Assembly (NCBI RefSeq): GCF_001665685.1
Contig: NZ_LZTB01000119.1
Location: 111,728-175,727, forward strand
DNA length: 64,000 nucleotides
Source: Mycobacterium sp. 852013-50091_SCH5140682
Lineage (GTDB): Bacteria; Actinomycetota; Actinomycetes; Mycobacteriales; Mycobacteriaceae
Reading direction: 5' to 3'
Shown here: positions 35,121-43,921 of the stretch, in pieces
Layout of the letters: every line of letters starts with the position of its first letter
Numbering within the stretch: the first letter of the stretch is position 1
Position numbers and translations under genes: made by a program
Notes under the pieces: generated by a model
Databases searched by the model: none
The model's input: the letters and a program-made list of their open reading frames with translations, nothing else
Told to the model about the DNA's origin: nothing

Positions 35121-35774
35121 ATGGAAGGCACCGTGTTCCTGCAGCAACCGACCCCGGTCGAGTTGTCCAACGCCGAACGGATACGCGATGCCGCAATACG
35201 CTGCTTTGCAGCTCAAGGCATCAGCGCAACCACCATGCGCACCATCGCCGAAGCCGCAGGAGTTTCACACGGGCTGGTACAACACCACTTCGGCAATAAG
35301 GCCGGCCTGGTCGATGCTGTCGACAACTACGTACTGCGCGTGTTCGGTGAAGCCCTCGAATCGAACCCCTTGCCGGTGCCGGCGACGCCGACCAACGATT
35401 TCAACTCGCTCGGCGGCCGATTTTCCAAGCTCATCCATGACCATCCCGACGTCGTCGACTACGTCGGCCACGCACTTATCGAAGGCAACAGGATCGGCTC
35501 CGTCATCTTCGACGGCCTGCTCCAGATCAGCGCCAGGCAGCGCGACAACTTCGCGGCCGCCGGACTCACCAGACCCGACCTCGATCAGGACTGGGCCGCA
35601 CTCAATCCGCTGATGCTGCGCCTTGGCCCGATCATGCTGCGCGCACACATCGCACGCCACATCGAGGGGGCGTTCACCACACCCGCCGAACTACAACGCT
35701 GGGACGCCTCGGTCACCGCGATGATCCGCCACGGGCAGTTCAAGCCTCAGGGCGACAGCACGACTCAGGATTAG
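35121..35774 (+). CDS. TetR-family transcriptional regulator
   Basis: 217 residues. The helix-turn-helix is AERIRDAAIRCFAAQGISATTMRTIAEAAGVSHGLVQHHFGNKAGLVDAVDNYV. The ATG at 35121 is chosen because an upstream ATG at 35046 would place the palindrome inside the gene. The stop overlaps the convergent P450 stop by 4 bases. Likely targets are the divergent dienelactone hydrolase or the P450. Confidence 0.9.
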   Translation: MEGTVFLQQPTPVELSNAERIRDAAIRCFAAQGISATTMRTIAEAAGVSHGLVQHHFGNKAGLVDAVDNYVLRVFGEALESNPLPVPATPTNDFNSLGGRFSKLIHDHPDVVDYVGHALIEGNRIGSVIFDGLLQISARQRDNFAAAGLTRPDLDQDWAALNPLMLRLGPIMLRAHIARHIEGAFTTPAELQRWDASVTAMIRHGQFKPQGDSTTQD

Positions 35775-37138
35775 CGCAGCGCAACACTGGCCGGAATCGG
35801 CCCACCTGGGACCATCGTGAACGGCACAGCCAACGGGAAATCGTCCTCCAGTGACGTCAACTTCACCCGCCGAATAATCGTGCCCAGTGCCAGCGTTGCT
35901 TCCAGCATGGCGAAGTGATCGCCGATGCAGGACCGTGGCCCACCCCCAAAAGGCACGTACTGCCAGCGATCTCGTCCCTTCATATTCGCCTCGGTGAAAC
36001 GCTCCGGATCAAACCGCAGCGGGTCCTCCCACAGGGACGGGTCACGTTGCACCGACATGCGCCCGAACACCAGCATCGTTCCGGCCTCAACTCGGTACCC
36101 GGCGACCTCCACATCCTCGGTCGCCATCCGCGTCCCGGTGGGCCCCGGCGGGCACAACCGCAGCGCCTCTCGGAGCACCTGAACGATGTACCCGAGCTGC
36201 TCGACATCCCCAGGGGCCAATGCCCGGTCTCCGAGCCGGGCAACCTCCGCGGCAACACGGTCCTGGATGTCGGGATTGCGGCCCAACTGCCACAGTGCAT
36301 ACGTCAGCGTCGTGGCCGTGGTGTCATGCCCGGCGAACACGAAAATCACCAACTCGTCGCGGATCTCATCGTCGGACAGCGGTTGTCCCGTCTCGGGGTC
36401 GCGCGCCGCGATGAGCGCCTGAACAAGCGGTGCGTCCCGGTCAGGATCGGCGCGACACTCACGCACGATCTCCGAGGCAAGCCCACGAATGATCTCCGCG
36501 GCCTCTCGGGCCCGCCGACGCGCCGGCGTTGGCCACCACGCAGGCGCATGCAACGGCTTCAACGCGCGCCGTACCGCATAGCTCGTCGCCACCCGCAACG
36601 GTTCCGCCACCACATCCGCCCGTTGATCGAGATCAAGACCCAGTACCGAACGTCCCAGTGCGCGCATCGTCAGCAGTCGGGCTTGCGCATCAAGGCTTAT
36701 CTGCTCTCCATCGGCCCACGACGACACCACCATCTCTGTCGCCTCGGCCATATGGGCGCCGAAAGACTCCACCCGTTTCTTGGTGAACACGGGCTGCAAG
36801 GTGCGCCGCCGCGGTAGCCATTCTCGGTGCGGCAACACGAATAGGTTGCCGCCGAGCATGCGGCGGAGTTCTCGCCCCACCGCGCTCGTCTTGTCGATCG
36901 AGCCATCGCGGACGCTGACGATGTCCCGAATACCTTGAGGTGAGGTAGCCAAAACGATCGGCGGCATCAGCCACCGCGGGCCCAGGCTGAATCGGGTCAC
37001 CGGCCCGCCGGCGTCCCGCAGGATGTCGGTGCCGGTGTGAAAGTTCCGCAAAGCGTCACGCTTTTGCTTGTACGACAACGGATTGATCGGTGCCAGCGGC
37101 AGATTCGCCAGCGTTTGCTCTCGCGCCGTATCGACCAC
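35771..37138 (-). CDS. Cytochrome P450
   Basis: 455 residues, GTG start after GGGAGG. Signatures: I-helix oxygen-activation motif FAGHDTTATTL, ExxR in VLREALRLCPP, the PERF motif RFDPERF, and the heme loop FGGGPRSCIGDH with axial Cys404. It lacks a membrane anchor, as bacterial P450s do. It needs ferredoxin partners, not seen here. It overlaps the TetR 3' end by 4 bases and is divergent from the MoeY-like gene over an 80-base region holding a 22-base perfect palindrome. Confidence 0.95.
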   Translation of the reverse strand: MVDTAREQTLANLPLAPINPLSYKQKRDALRNFHTGTDILRDAGGPVTRFSLGPRWLMPPIVLATSPQGIRDIVSVRDGSIDKTSAVGRELRRMLGGNLFVLPHREWLPRRRTLQPVFTKKRVESFGAHMAEATEMVVSSWADGEQISLDAQARLLTMRALGRSVLGLDLDQRADVVAEPLRVATSYAVRRALKPLHAPAWWPTPARRRAREAAEIIRGLASEIVRECRADPDRDAPLVQALIAARDPETGQPLSDDEIRDELVIFVFAGHDTTATTLTYALWQLGRNPDIQDRVAAEVARLGDRALAPGDVEQLGYIVQVLREALRLCPPGPTGTRMATEDVEVAGYRVEAGTMLVFGRMSVQRDPSLWEDPLRFDPERFTEANMKGRDRWQYVPFGGGPRSCIGDHFAMLEATLALGTIIRRVKLTSLEDDFPLAVPFTMVPGGPIPASVALR

Positions 37139-37180
37139 GACACACCTCCCACAAGTCGGACATAGTCTAACGACTGAGGA

Positions 37181-37202
37181 ATTCGGCGCCGCGGCGCCGA
37201 AT
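37181..37202. promoter_or_regulatory. 22-base perfect palindrome in divergent P450/MoeY-like promoter
   Basis: The arms are ATTCGGCGCCG and its exact complement, with no spacer. The site lies 16 bases before the MoeY-like start and 43 bases from the P450 start. A smaller AGTC-TAAC-GACT repeat lies at 37164-37175. Either could be an operator; the cognate regulator is unknown. Confidence 0.6.
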
Positions 37203-37217
37203 CAGCGAAGGGACAGC

Positions 37218-39338
37218 ATGCAGACCGCTTACAACGCACACGTTCTCGACCCGACAGTGCCTGCCGACACGGCTGTCCTCGACCGGCTCCGCGCGGACCC
37301 TGACATCGAATTTCTCGATCGCCACGAGGCGCAGTTGGAGAGTCTGCGCACTCTTCGCCCACAGCCGGCGCCCGAGCTGCTGGGCGAAGCCCACAGATGG
37401 GCGTACTACCCGTGGCGGCGTGCCGTCGTCGCCGTACTCGGCCCCCTCGGGTTCCGTGCGCTGCGACTGGACCGCAACCGCAACAACATCACCGCCAAGG
37501 AGCAAGCCACGCTCGGCGAGCTGACGATCGGCGTTGCTGGCCTCAGTGTCGGCCACGTCATCGCCCACACTCTCGCCGCACAAGGCCTGTGCGGGCGCCT
37601 ACGCCTGGCCGACTTCGACGAGCTCGAATTGTCCAACCTCAACCGGGTACCGGCCACGGTCTTCGACCTCGGACTCAACAAGGCCGTCGTCGCCGCCCGC
37701 AGAATCGCCGAAATCGACCCCTATCTGCCCGTCGAGGTCCTCGACGCCGGCCTCACCAGCGACACCATGGACGACTTCGTCTCCGGCCTCGACATCGTGG
37801 TCGAAGAGTGCGATTCACTCGACGTGAAAGCCCTCGTGCGCGTCGCGGCCCGAGACCTGCGCATCCCGGTCCTCATGGCCACCAGCGACCGCGGCATCGT
37901 CGACGTCGAACGTTTCGACCGGGAGCCCGCCCGCCCCATCCTGCACGGACTGCTCGGACAACTCGACATCGACCTTCTCCCCGGGATGAGCAGCCGCGAA
38001 AAAGTCCCCCACGTCCTGCGTCACCTGGAAGCTGAACGCCTGTCCCCCCGCACCGCGGCGTCCCTCGTCGAAATCGACAGAACGCTGTCCACGTGGCCAC
38101 AATTGGCGTCCGACGTGGTCATCGGAGCCTCCGCTGTCGCCGAAGCCGTGCGCAGAATCGGCCTGGGCGAAGAACTCAAATCCGGCCGCAGCCGTATCGA
38201 CGTCAACTGGGCACTCAGCCAGATCCACGAACCCGACATGGGCAGCCACCACGACGCCCCCGTCGCCGACGACGCGCCGCAGACGCTCGACGGTGGCCTA
38301 CTGGGCAGCCTCGCGACCGCCGCCATCCGCGCCCCTTCCGGCGGCAACACCCAGCCGTGGCAGATCGACCTCACCCCCAACGCCATCACCGTGAGCATCG
38401 AACCGGCGCACACATCCACGATGGACCTCAAGTTCCGCGCCAGCGCCGTCGCGCTGGGAGCAGCATTGTTCAACATCGAGATCGCCGCGGCCGCCCATCA
38501 CGTACTGGGACCAATCACCATCACCGACACCGCCGAAACCACCCCGCTGCAGGCCACGATGACCATCACCGACGGCGGAAACGATCCGGCCCTCGCCGGG
38601 CTCTACCAACCCATGCTCAACCGCGAATCCAACCGCCACCACGGAACACCCAAGCCGCTCGACGACGGCACCATCGTCGGACTCACCGCCGCCGCCGAGC
38701 AGCGCGGCGCGCACCTCCGACTACTCACCGAGCGCGACGACATCGCCCAGGCGGCGACAATCCTCGCCGCATCCGACCGCATACGGTTCCTCACTCCGCA
38801 CCTGCACCAAGAGATGATCGCTGAACTGCGCTGGCCCGGTGATCCGGACCCCGACGCCGGCATCGACGTGCGCAGCCTCGAATTCGACGCCGGGGATCTA
38901 GCAGTGCTCGACGTCCTCCGGCGGCCCGACGTCATGGCCCACCTCGCCGACTGGAACGCCGGATCCGCACTCGGCGACGACATGCGAGACCGAGTCCTTG
39001 CCAGTTCAGCGCTCGCCATCGTCACGACGACCGGGAACACGCTGCGCGATTACGCCACAGGCGGATCCGCAGTGGAAGCCGTGTGGATCTGCGCGCAACA
39101 ATACGGATTCGCGGTCCAACCCGTATCGCCTGTGTTCCTCTACGCGCATACCGCCGCCGAACTCGAGGAACTCTCTGCACCATTCGCCGCCGAATTGGGC
39201 CAACTACAAGGCGAATTCGCTACTCTCACGCAACTCGCGTCGGACGAGTCGATCACGCTCATTCTCCGGCTGACCGTTGCCCCGCCGGCATCGCTGCCAA
39301 GCCGACGCAGCGCCAGCAGGGTACGACGTGCCACCTAG
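37218..39338 (+). CDS. moeY: E1-like (ThiF/MoeB) domain fused to nitroreductase domain, MoeY/Rv1355c-like
   Basis: 706 residues from ATG 37218 after GAAGGGA; M. tuberculosis MoeY (Rv1355c) has about the same size and layout. The N-terminal ThiF/E1 domain has TIGVAGLSVGHVIAHTLA (nucleotide loop, 103-120) and LADFDELELSNLNR (130-143). The C-terminal half is a nitroreductase-like FMN fold with RAPSGGNTQPWQIDL near residue 372. The E1 zinc CxxC pairs are missing. It was named for molybdopterin synthesis only by similarity to MoeB; the true role is unknown. The E1 half could adenylate a carboxylate and the flavin half reduce or oxidise it, by inference. Confidence 0.8.
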   Translation: MQTAYNAHVLDPTVPADTAVLDRLRADPDIEFLDRHEAQLESLRTLRPQPAPELLGEAHRWAYYPWRRAVVAVLGPLGFRALRLDRNRNNITAKEQATLGELTIGVAGLSVGHVIAHTLAAQGLCGRLRLADFDELELSNLNRVPATVFDLGLNKAVVAARRIAEIDPYLPVEVLDAGLTSDTMDDFVSGLDIVVEECDSLDVKALVRVAARDLRIPVLMATSDRGIVDVERFDREPARPILHGLLGQLDIDLLPGMSSREKVPHVLRHLEAERLSPRTAASLVEIDRTLSTWPQLASDVVIGASAVAEAVRRIGLGEELKSGRSRIDVNWALSQIHEPDMGSHHDAPVADDAPQTLDGGLLGSLATAAIRAPSGGNTQPWQIDLTPNAITVSIEPAHTSTMDLKFRASAVALGAALFNIEIAAAAHHVLGPITITDTAETTPLQATMTITDGGNDPALAGLYQPMLNRESNRHHGTPKPLDDGTIVGLTAAAEQRGAHLRLLTERDDIAQAATILAASDRIRFLTPHLHQEMIAELRWPGDPDPDAGIDVRSLEFDAGDLAVLDVLRRPDVMAHLADWNAGSALGDDMRDRVLASSALAIVTTTGNTLRDYATGGSAVEAVWICAQQYGFAVQPVSPVFLYAHTAAELEELSAPFAAELGQLQGEFATLTQLASDESITLILRLTVAPPASLPSRRSASRVRRAT

Positions 39339-40082
39339 CCCAATGGCATTGGACAACAACAGCTTCGGCTATCCGGTCGTCACGATAAGGCGCCGACGCG
39401 AAGCAGTCGATGTTGCGCGCGCGGCAGTTTATTGCGTATCGAACCGTCAGTCGGCCACTCGCCGAACAGGATTGGGACCACGCCGCCACCGGTAGCACAC
39501 GGCGGATCGTCCGTGATGATGGTCGCCAGAGAGGTGTTGCAGGCGCGGCCGCGCGGAGCGGCGCTCGGCATGCTGCGCGCGCCGCAGCGGTTGAGCCAAC
39601 GAACACCGTGCTCGCTTATCGACCGGCGTGTCAGCACATCCTGATGTTCATACCAAGGGGCAGAGCGCCGATAATGGCAGTGCGGGGTCCTGCGTGAAAC
39701 GCCAGGATCTGGCAAAGGCGCCTTCATGACCCCAGATCCATGGGCGAGAGGCGACCTGCGCAGGGCCTCGCCCGCGCCCTGGTCTCCAATGCCTAACGGG
39801 TAGTTGCACATTCAAATTCCTATGTGGTCTGGCTGCGGCACGACTCGTTGATTCGTCGTGGCACGACAATCCGTCAAAGTTGGGAAAACTACTGCTGCAC
39901 AACACTTTTACCGGGTCGCCTGCGGGGTTACCGGCAGCGACAGCCTGTATCACCCGCCGGAGAAGATCTCTCAGAGGATGCGCTCCGCGTGACACAACCG
40001 CCCAATGCGTACTGCAGATCAATATGCATCGTACTGTAGTAGATGATGTATTATTCGCTGGCGGTACCTACCCTCTGTACAT
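39339..40082. other. Gene-free stretch
   Basis: About 745 bases between the MoeY-like gene and a small hypothetical gene. The base composition is less G/C-rich near 39820-40080. Overlapping minus-strand frames of up to 143 codons (39380-39811) and 124 codons (39648-40022) have no start signal or family pattern. I see no tRNA, repeat or attachment site. It may contain decayed sequence. Confidence 0.4.
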
Positions 40083-40484
40083 ATGGAAGACGGGACGTCC
40101 TGTAGTGATGAAGAGCAGGTTCGCGCCGCCGCTCTGCACGCAGCGCGACGAATCGCCAGCAGGCGCATCATGAACCGTCTCACCGCCGCAGGCATGGCAC
40201 CGCCAGGCGACGCCGACGACATCACCGCCGTGCTGCTCGCCGCAGATCCGGCCAACCCTCAATGGGATGCCCTGTCGGCCTACCAACTCGACTGGTCCCT
40301 CGCCGTGCTGTCACTTACCGCCAACGCCTTGGTCGAACGCCGCGGTCAGCGTATCCGCACCCCCGATGTCGCCGCCGTAGCAACAGCTCTGGAAGCCGGA
40401 GCGACCTGGACACAAATCGGCGAGGCCGTCGGCTCCGCACCGGCGGTCGCCCATGGTCGATACCGCCAACGCCTCGAGCAGTGA
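40083..40484 (+). CDS. Hypothetical protein with possible C-terminal helix-turn-helix
   Basis: 133 residues. The first half is helical and Ala/Arg-rich (EEQVRAAALHAARRIASRRIMNRLTAAG). The last 40 residues, DVAAVATALEAGATWTQIGEAVGSAPAVAHGRYRQRL, resemble a helix-turn-helix: a helix, the turn G-A-T-W-T-Q-I-G, then a second helix. No family assigned. It is followed by the 149-residue gene after 34 bases, so the pair may be cotranscribed. Confidence 0.55.
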   Translation: MEDGTSCSDEEQVRAAALHAARRIASRRIMNRLTAAGMAPPGDADDITAVLLAADPANPQWDALSAYQLDWSLAVLSLTANALVERRGQRIRTPDVAAVATALEAGATWTQIGEAVGSAPAVAHGRYRQRLEQ

Positions 40485-40518
40485 CATCGCATTTGACACC
40501 ACGAGGGGATGATCGCTG

Positions 40519-40968
40519 ATGCATTCAGGAACACCCACTTGGGTTCCGTTCCCACTACTCGTCTACGCCGTCGGGATGCGCGAGGGTGCCGAGTACCGGC
40601 CGCTGGCGGCAAGCACTGTCCGGATGCATCGCAGTGTGGCGGAATCCGACCTCGCCGAGGCAGGTAATCCCGATGCGGTCCTCATCGAGCAACGGGTCCT
40701 CCCCTGGACTCCCGCCACAGACACCGAGCGCCAGTCGCCCAGCTTCTTCGAGTACACGATTGGGTACAGCGACGGCGAGGGCCGGTACACCACCCTGGGA
40801 TTGTCGTTCTCCACCAACCGGTCAGCCGTCGAGAACGAACTGGCAAGCGTGCGGGAGGCGATCGCTGAGTCCACAGGCAACAAGTCGCCCGCTGTACTCG
40901 TGCTCGAACGCCCCGTTCTTCCTTGGTTTCCCGCACGACCGCGATTCCCCTACCGCACACGCCCCTAG
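40519..40968 (+). CDS. Hypothetical protein with an internal duplication
   Basis: 149 residues, ATG 40519 after GAGGGGATG. Residues 53-66 (AVLIEQRVLPWTPA) and 125-139 (AVLVLERPVLPWFPA) are clearly repeated, each preceded by a helix (SVAESDLAEAGN; SVREAIAESTGN), so the protein seems to be two copies of a unit of about 65 residues. No signal peptide or family recognised. Neighbours are a small HTH-like protein and a methyltransferase. Confidence 0.6.
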   Translation: MHSGTPTWVPFPLLVYAVGMREGAEYRPLAASTVRMHRSVAESDLAEAGNPDAVLIEQRVLPWTPATDTERQSPSFFEYTIGYSDGEGRYTTLGLSFSTNRSAVENELASVREAIAESTGNKSPAVLVLERPVLPWFPARPRFPYRTRP

Positions 40969-41004
40969 GCGCGGATTCGGCGCCCGCCCGCTACGCTGCT
41001 GACC

Positions 41005-41676
41005 ATGTCAGATGTCATGGATTGGGATGCCGCCTACAACGGCCAGATCTTCGCCGGACCGCCCCCGTGGAATATCGGTGCCCCCCAACCCGTCATCGCG
41101 GACCTGATCTCGACCGGACAGGTTCACGCACCGGTGCTCGACGCGGGGTGCGGCGTCGGCGATCTCACCATCGCCCTCGCTGAAGCTGGTCACGATGTCA
41201 CCGGCACCGACATCTCCACCGCGGCTATCGACCAGGCCACCAAGCGGGCAGCAGAGCGCGGCGTCGAAGCCCGGTTCATTCAAGGCGACGCCCGCAACCT
41301 CGCCGCGCTCGGCTTGGACCACCCACAGTTCAACACCATCATCGACTGCACCCTGTTCCACTCGCTGCCCCTCGATGCGCGCGACGACTACCTGCGGGGC
41401 ATCCACGCGGCGGCCAACTCGGGCGCCCGCCTGTACCTGCTCGTATTCACCACCGACGCCCTGCCCGCCGACTCGCCGTGCCCGGTTCCCAATCTGGTGA
41501 CCGACGACGAAATCCGTACCGCTGTCGCGAAATACTGGACCATCGACGCCATCGAACCGTCCCACGTTGCGGTCCGACTCCCCGACATCCCCAACCTCCC
41601 CAAACACGACTTCCACACCGACGACAACGGGCTCACCCATCTGCCCGCTCTGTTCCTCACCGCCCACAAGCCGTAG
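41005..41676 (+). CDS. Class I SAM-dependent methyltransferase (thiopurine/tellurite-type)
   Basis: 223 residues. The N terminus MDWDAAYNGQIFAGPPPWNIGAPQPVI is the D/Y-P-W-N-I-G-x-P-Q motif of the TehB/thiopurine methyltransferase-like group. Motif I is VLDAGCGVGDLTIALAEAG, then VTGTDISTAAIDQA and FIQGDARN, IIDCTLFHSLP. It likely methylates a small molecule for detoxification. The downstream gene is convergent after 42 bases. Confidence 0.85.
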   Translation: MSDVMDWDAAYNGQIFAGPPPWNIGAPQPVIADLISTGQVHAPVLDAGCGVGDLTIALAEAGHDVTGTDISTAAIDQATKRAAERGVEARFIQGDARNLAALGLDHPQFNTIIDCTLFHSLPLDARDDYLRGIHAAANSGARLYLLVFTTDALPADSPCPVPNLVTDDEIRTAVAKYWTIDAIEPSHVAVRLPDIPNLPKHDFHTDDNGLTHLPALFLTAHKP

Positions 41677-41718
41677 AGCCGTCCCAGGAGGAGGCCCGCG
41701 TCTCGGGCGGCCCGGCTT

Positions 41719-42342
41719 TCAGCCGGGGACGGTGACGTCGAGGGCGAAGTCGAAGTTCCCCACCCCGTGTTGTGCGAGACCGATCATGATCAGTCCCGTT
41801 CCTTCCAGGTAGCGCGCCATGGTCAAGCCGCCGACGTCGAGCGGCCGCAGTGTCAGGCTCTCGATGAACTCTGCAACGAGGGCCTTGGCGCGCTCGTCGT
41901 CGCCGGCGATGAGGACGTCCATCGGATGGCCCTTGGCCAGGACAGCCCAGAACGTGGTGTTGAATGCCTTGACCACGCTGGCGCTGCCCGGGGCTTGCTC
42001 GGCAACGTTCTGCGCAATCGAGGTGCCGTCGGGGATGGCGAGTCCGTCTGCCGCGGAGTTGACAGGGTTGCAGATATCGACAATCACCTTGTCCGCGAGT
42101 GCGTCTCCGTACTGCGCGACGACCGGAACGACGTTGGCGTACCCGAGGGCCACGATGACGATGTCCCCTGCCGGGACGGCACCGAAGTCTCCGGTCGTGG
42201 CGCTGCCGCCCAGATCCTTGGCCAGCTCGGCGGCCTTGGCCTGATCGCGGCCGATGATCTCGACGGTGTTGCCGCCCGCTACTGCCAGCGTGGCGATGGT
42301 GCGGGCCATGTTTCCGGTGCCGATGATGCTGATGCTGCTCAT
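41719..42342 (-). CDS. NADPH-dependent F420 reductase-like protein
   Basis: 207 residues. An N-terminal Rossmann loop, SISIIGTGNMARTIATLA, is followed by VEIIGRDQAKAAELAKDLGG, DIVIVALGYANVVPVVAQYG and VVKAFNTTFWAVL, the pattern of F420H2:NADP oxidoreductase-type (Fno) proteins. It ends the three-gene reverse operon starting at 43750, with 4-base overlaps, and probably reduces a cofactor or small substrate. Confidence 0.82.
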   Translation of the reverse strand: MSSISIIGTGNMARTIATLAVAGGNTVEIIGRDQAKAAELAKDLGGSATTGDFGAVPAGDIVIVALGYANVVPVVAQYGDALADKVIVDICNPVNSAADGLAIPDGTSIAQNVAEQAPGSASVVKAFNTTFWAVLAKGHPMDVLIAGDDERAKALVAEFIESLTLRPLDVGGLTMARYLEGTGLIMIGLAQHGVGNFDFALDVTVPG

Positions 42343-42812
42343 GAGATGTCCTCTCTTGACTGAGTATTCAATGAATTGATTCCTCCACCCGACCCGCTGC
42401 TGCGCAGCTCCCAGGGCGGCATGCCGATTGCCTGCGCGAGGTTGCGTTGCAGCGCGACGCCGTCGGGCACGGTGCGATAGAAGATGCTGACCTCGGCGAT
42501 CTTGGCGTCCGCGTCGAGCAGGACGAGGAAGATGCCGTTGACCGCGGCGTCACCGACTTGCAGCCGGAAGTGTGCGGCGTGGTGGGTGTCTCCGCTGAGT
42601 ACCTCCGTGTAGGTGTCGTCTGAGGACAGTGCGTTGACCTTTTTGATGGTCTCCACGGCGGCCTCGCGGCCGGTGACTGGCTCGTCGCCGAACGGGCCGT
42701 ACAGCATCACGTCCTCGGCGAGCAGGCCTGTGAGGGTGGCTTTGTCTGCGCCGGCGTTGATGCAATTGACGAAGGACTCCAACGTTTCACGGCGAGGGGC
42801 GAACGTGGTCAT
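42339..42812 (-). CDS. SnoaL/NTF2-like protein
   Basis: 157 residues. An N-terminal helix, ESFVNCINAGADKATLTGLLAEDVMLYGPFGDEPVTGREAAVETIKKV, is typical of the SnoaL-like NTF2 fold, followed by the strands HHAAHFRLQVGDAAVNGIFLVLLDADAKIAEVSIFY. Overlaps of 4 bases on both sides mark it as the middle gene of a coupled operon with two NAD(P)-binding proteins. Exact function unknown. Confidence 0.78.
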   Translation of the reverse strand: MTTFAPRRETLESFVNCINAGADKATLTGLLAEDVMLYGPFGDEPVTGREAAVETIKKVNALSSDDTYTEVLSGDTHHAAHFRLQVGDAAVNGIFLVLLDADAKIAEVSIFYRTVPDGVALQRNLAQAIGMPPWELRSSGSGGGINSLNTQSREDIS

Positions 42813-43750
42813 GCGTTCGCCGCCGGGAAATAGTGGCCGTTGTCCAAGTCGGCGAACAGACCGGGCCCAACGGGGTCCCAGCCCAGGGTTTGGCGGGTGA
42901 TGAGGCTGGTCGCCGGGAAGGATCCGGTGACCAGATTCATGAACTGGCCGAAGTATCCCGGCAGCATCAGGACATCCATCGGGATGCTCGCGGCGGGCAG
43001 ATCCAGCCGACTGCCGATGGCCTCGGCGATGTCGCGGAACGGGATGCCCTCATCCTGAACCGCGTGCCAATATCTACCCGCCGGACCCTTCTCCAGCGCC
43101 AGGCAGAACAGGGAGGCAACGTCGCGGACATGGACGGCGCACCACAGGTTCGTGCCGTCGCCGGGATAGCCGGCGACGCGCTTCTCCTTGGCGAGCGCGA
43201 TCAGCCCCGGCAGGAACCCAGCGTCATCCGTCGTATCGTGCGCGATGAGCGGGAGCCGCACGATTGAGGACCGCACTCCTTGCTCGGCGAGGCCAATGAC
43301 GGCTCGTTCCACGATGTTACGAGCCCGCAACGTGCCCGTGTGCTCCTCCCCGCTGGGAAGCGCCGGGTCGTCCTCGGTCGCTGGTCGGCCCAGGTTTCCA
43401 GGCGACCCGATACTGCCCGCTGCGACGAGTGGCTTGCCGGTTCCCGCGAGTGCCTCGCCGTAGGCGAGCATGATCGGCAGCTCTGCGGCGGCGACGGCGG
43501 CCATCCCGCCAGTCGGAAGCAAATCTTGCCGGTGCGCGACGTGGATGACGCCGTCGGCGTCCACGGCCGCTTCTTTGAGCCCGTCAAGGTCTTCCAGGCT
43601 GCCGCGACGCACCGTCGCACCGAGCGCGGACAGGGCCTCTGCGGCAGTGTCCGACCGGGCCAGGCCGGTGACGTCGTGCCCGGCGGCGATCAGTTCGGGA
43701 ATGATGTGAGAACCGGTATGGCCGGTTCCGCCTGTGACGAAAACGTGCAT
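42809..43750 (-). CDS. NAD-dependent epimerase/dehydratase family protein
   Basis: 313 residues. The N-terminal motif VFVTGGTGHTGSHIIPELIAAGHDVTGLARSD is the extended-SDR Rossmann loop. RRGSLEDLDGLKEAAVDADGVIHVAH is conserved, but a classic YxxxK is not obvious, as in several stress-induced oxidoreductases of this type. First gene of the three-gene reverse operon, divergent from the MarR gene at 43922. It probably reduces a carbonyl compound with NADPH. Confidence 0.82.
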   Translation of the reverse strand: MHVFVTGGTGHTGSHIIPELIAAGHDVTGLARSDTAAEALSALGATVRRGSLEDLDGLKEAAVDADGVIHVAHRQDLLPTGGMAAVAAAELPIMLAYGEALAGTGKPLVAAGSIGSPGNLGRPATEDDPALPSGEEHTGTLRARNIVERAVIGLAEQGVRSSIVRLPLIAHDTTDDAGFLPGLIALAKEKRVAGYPGDGTNLWCAVHVRDVASLFCLALEKGPAGRYWHAVQDEGIPFRDIAEAIGSRLDLPAASIPMDVLMLPGYFGQFMNLVTGSFPATSLITRQTLGWDPVGPGLFADLDNGHYFPAANA

Positions 43751-43858
43751 GGGACTGTCCTTCTCAGATGGGTGGAGTGATGTTCTGCTGATGTCTTCTC
43801 GCGCCTACATGGCCTGCGCGTCATCGCCGGCGATGAGCACTAGACTCAGAGCCGGAAA

Positions 43859-43874
43859 GGTTGACTCCTCAACC
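43859..43874. promoter_or_regulatory. GGTTGA-N4-TCAACC inverted repeat, probable MarR operator
   Basis: Perfect 6-base arms around CTCC. It lies between the divergent SDR operon and marR. A second imperfect pair, TTTGGT...ACCAAA, follows at about 43883-43904, next to the MarR start. Similar TTGGTTGA half sites recur in the second MarR promoter region. Confidence 0.6.
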
Positions 43875-43921
43875 ATAGGTCGTTTGGTGGATCTGTCAAC
43901 CAAATGGAAGGCTGGAGGACG

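Noticed and set aside
39380..40022. Two overlapping minus-strand frames (143 and 124 codons)
   Set aside because: No ribosome binding site or protein pattern; treated as gene-free sequence.
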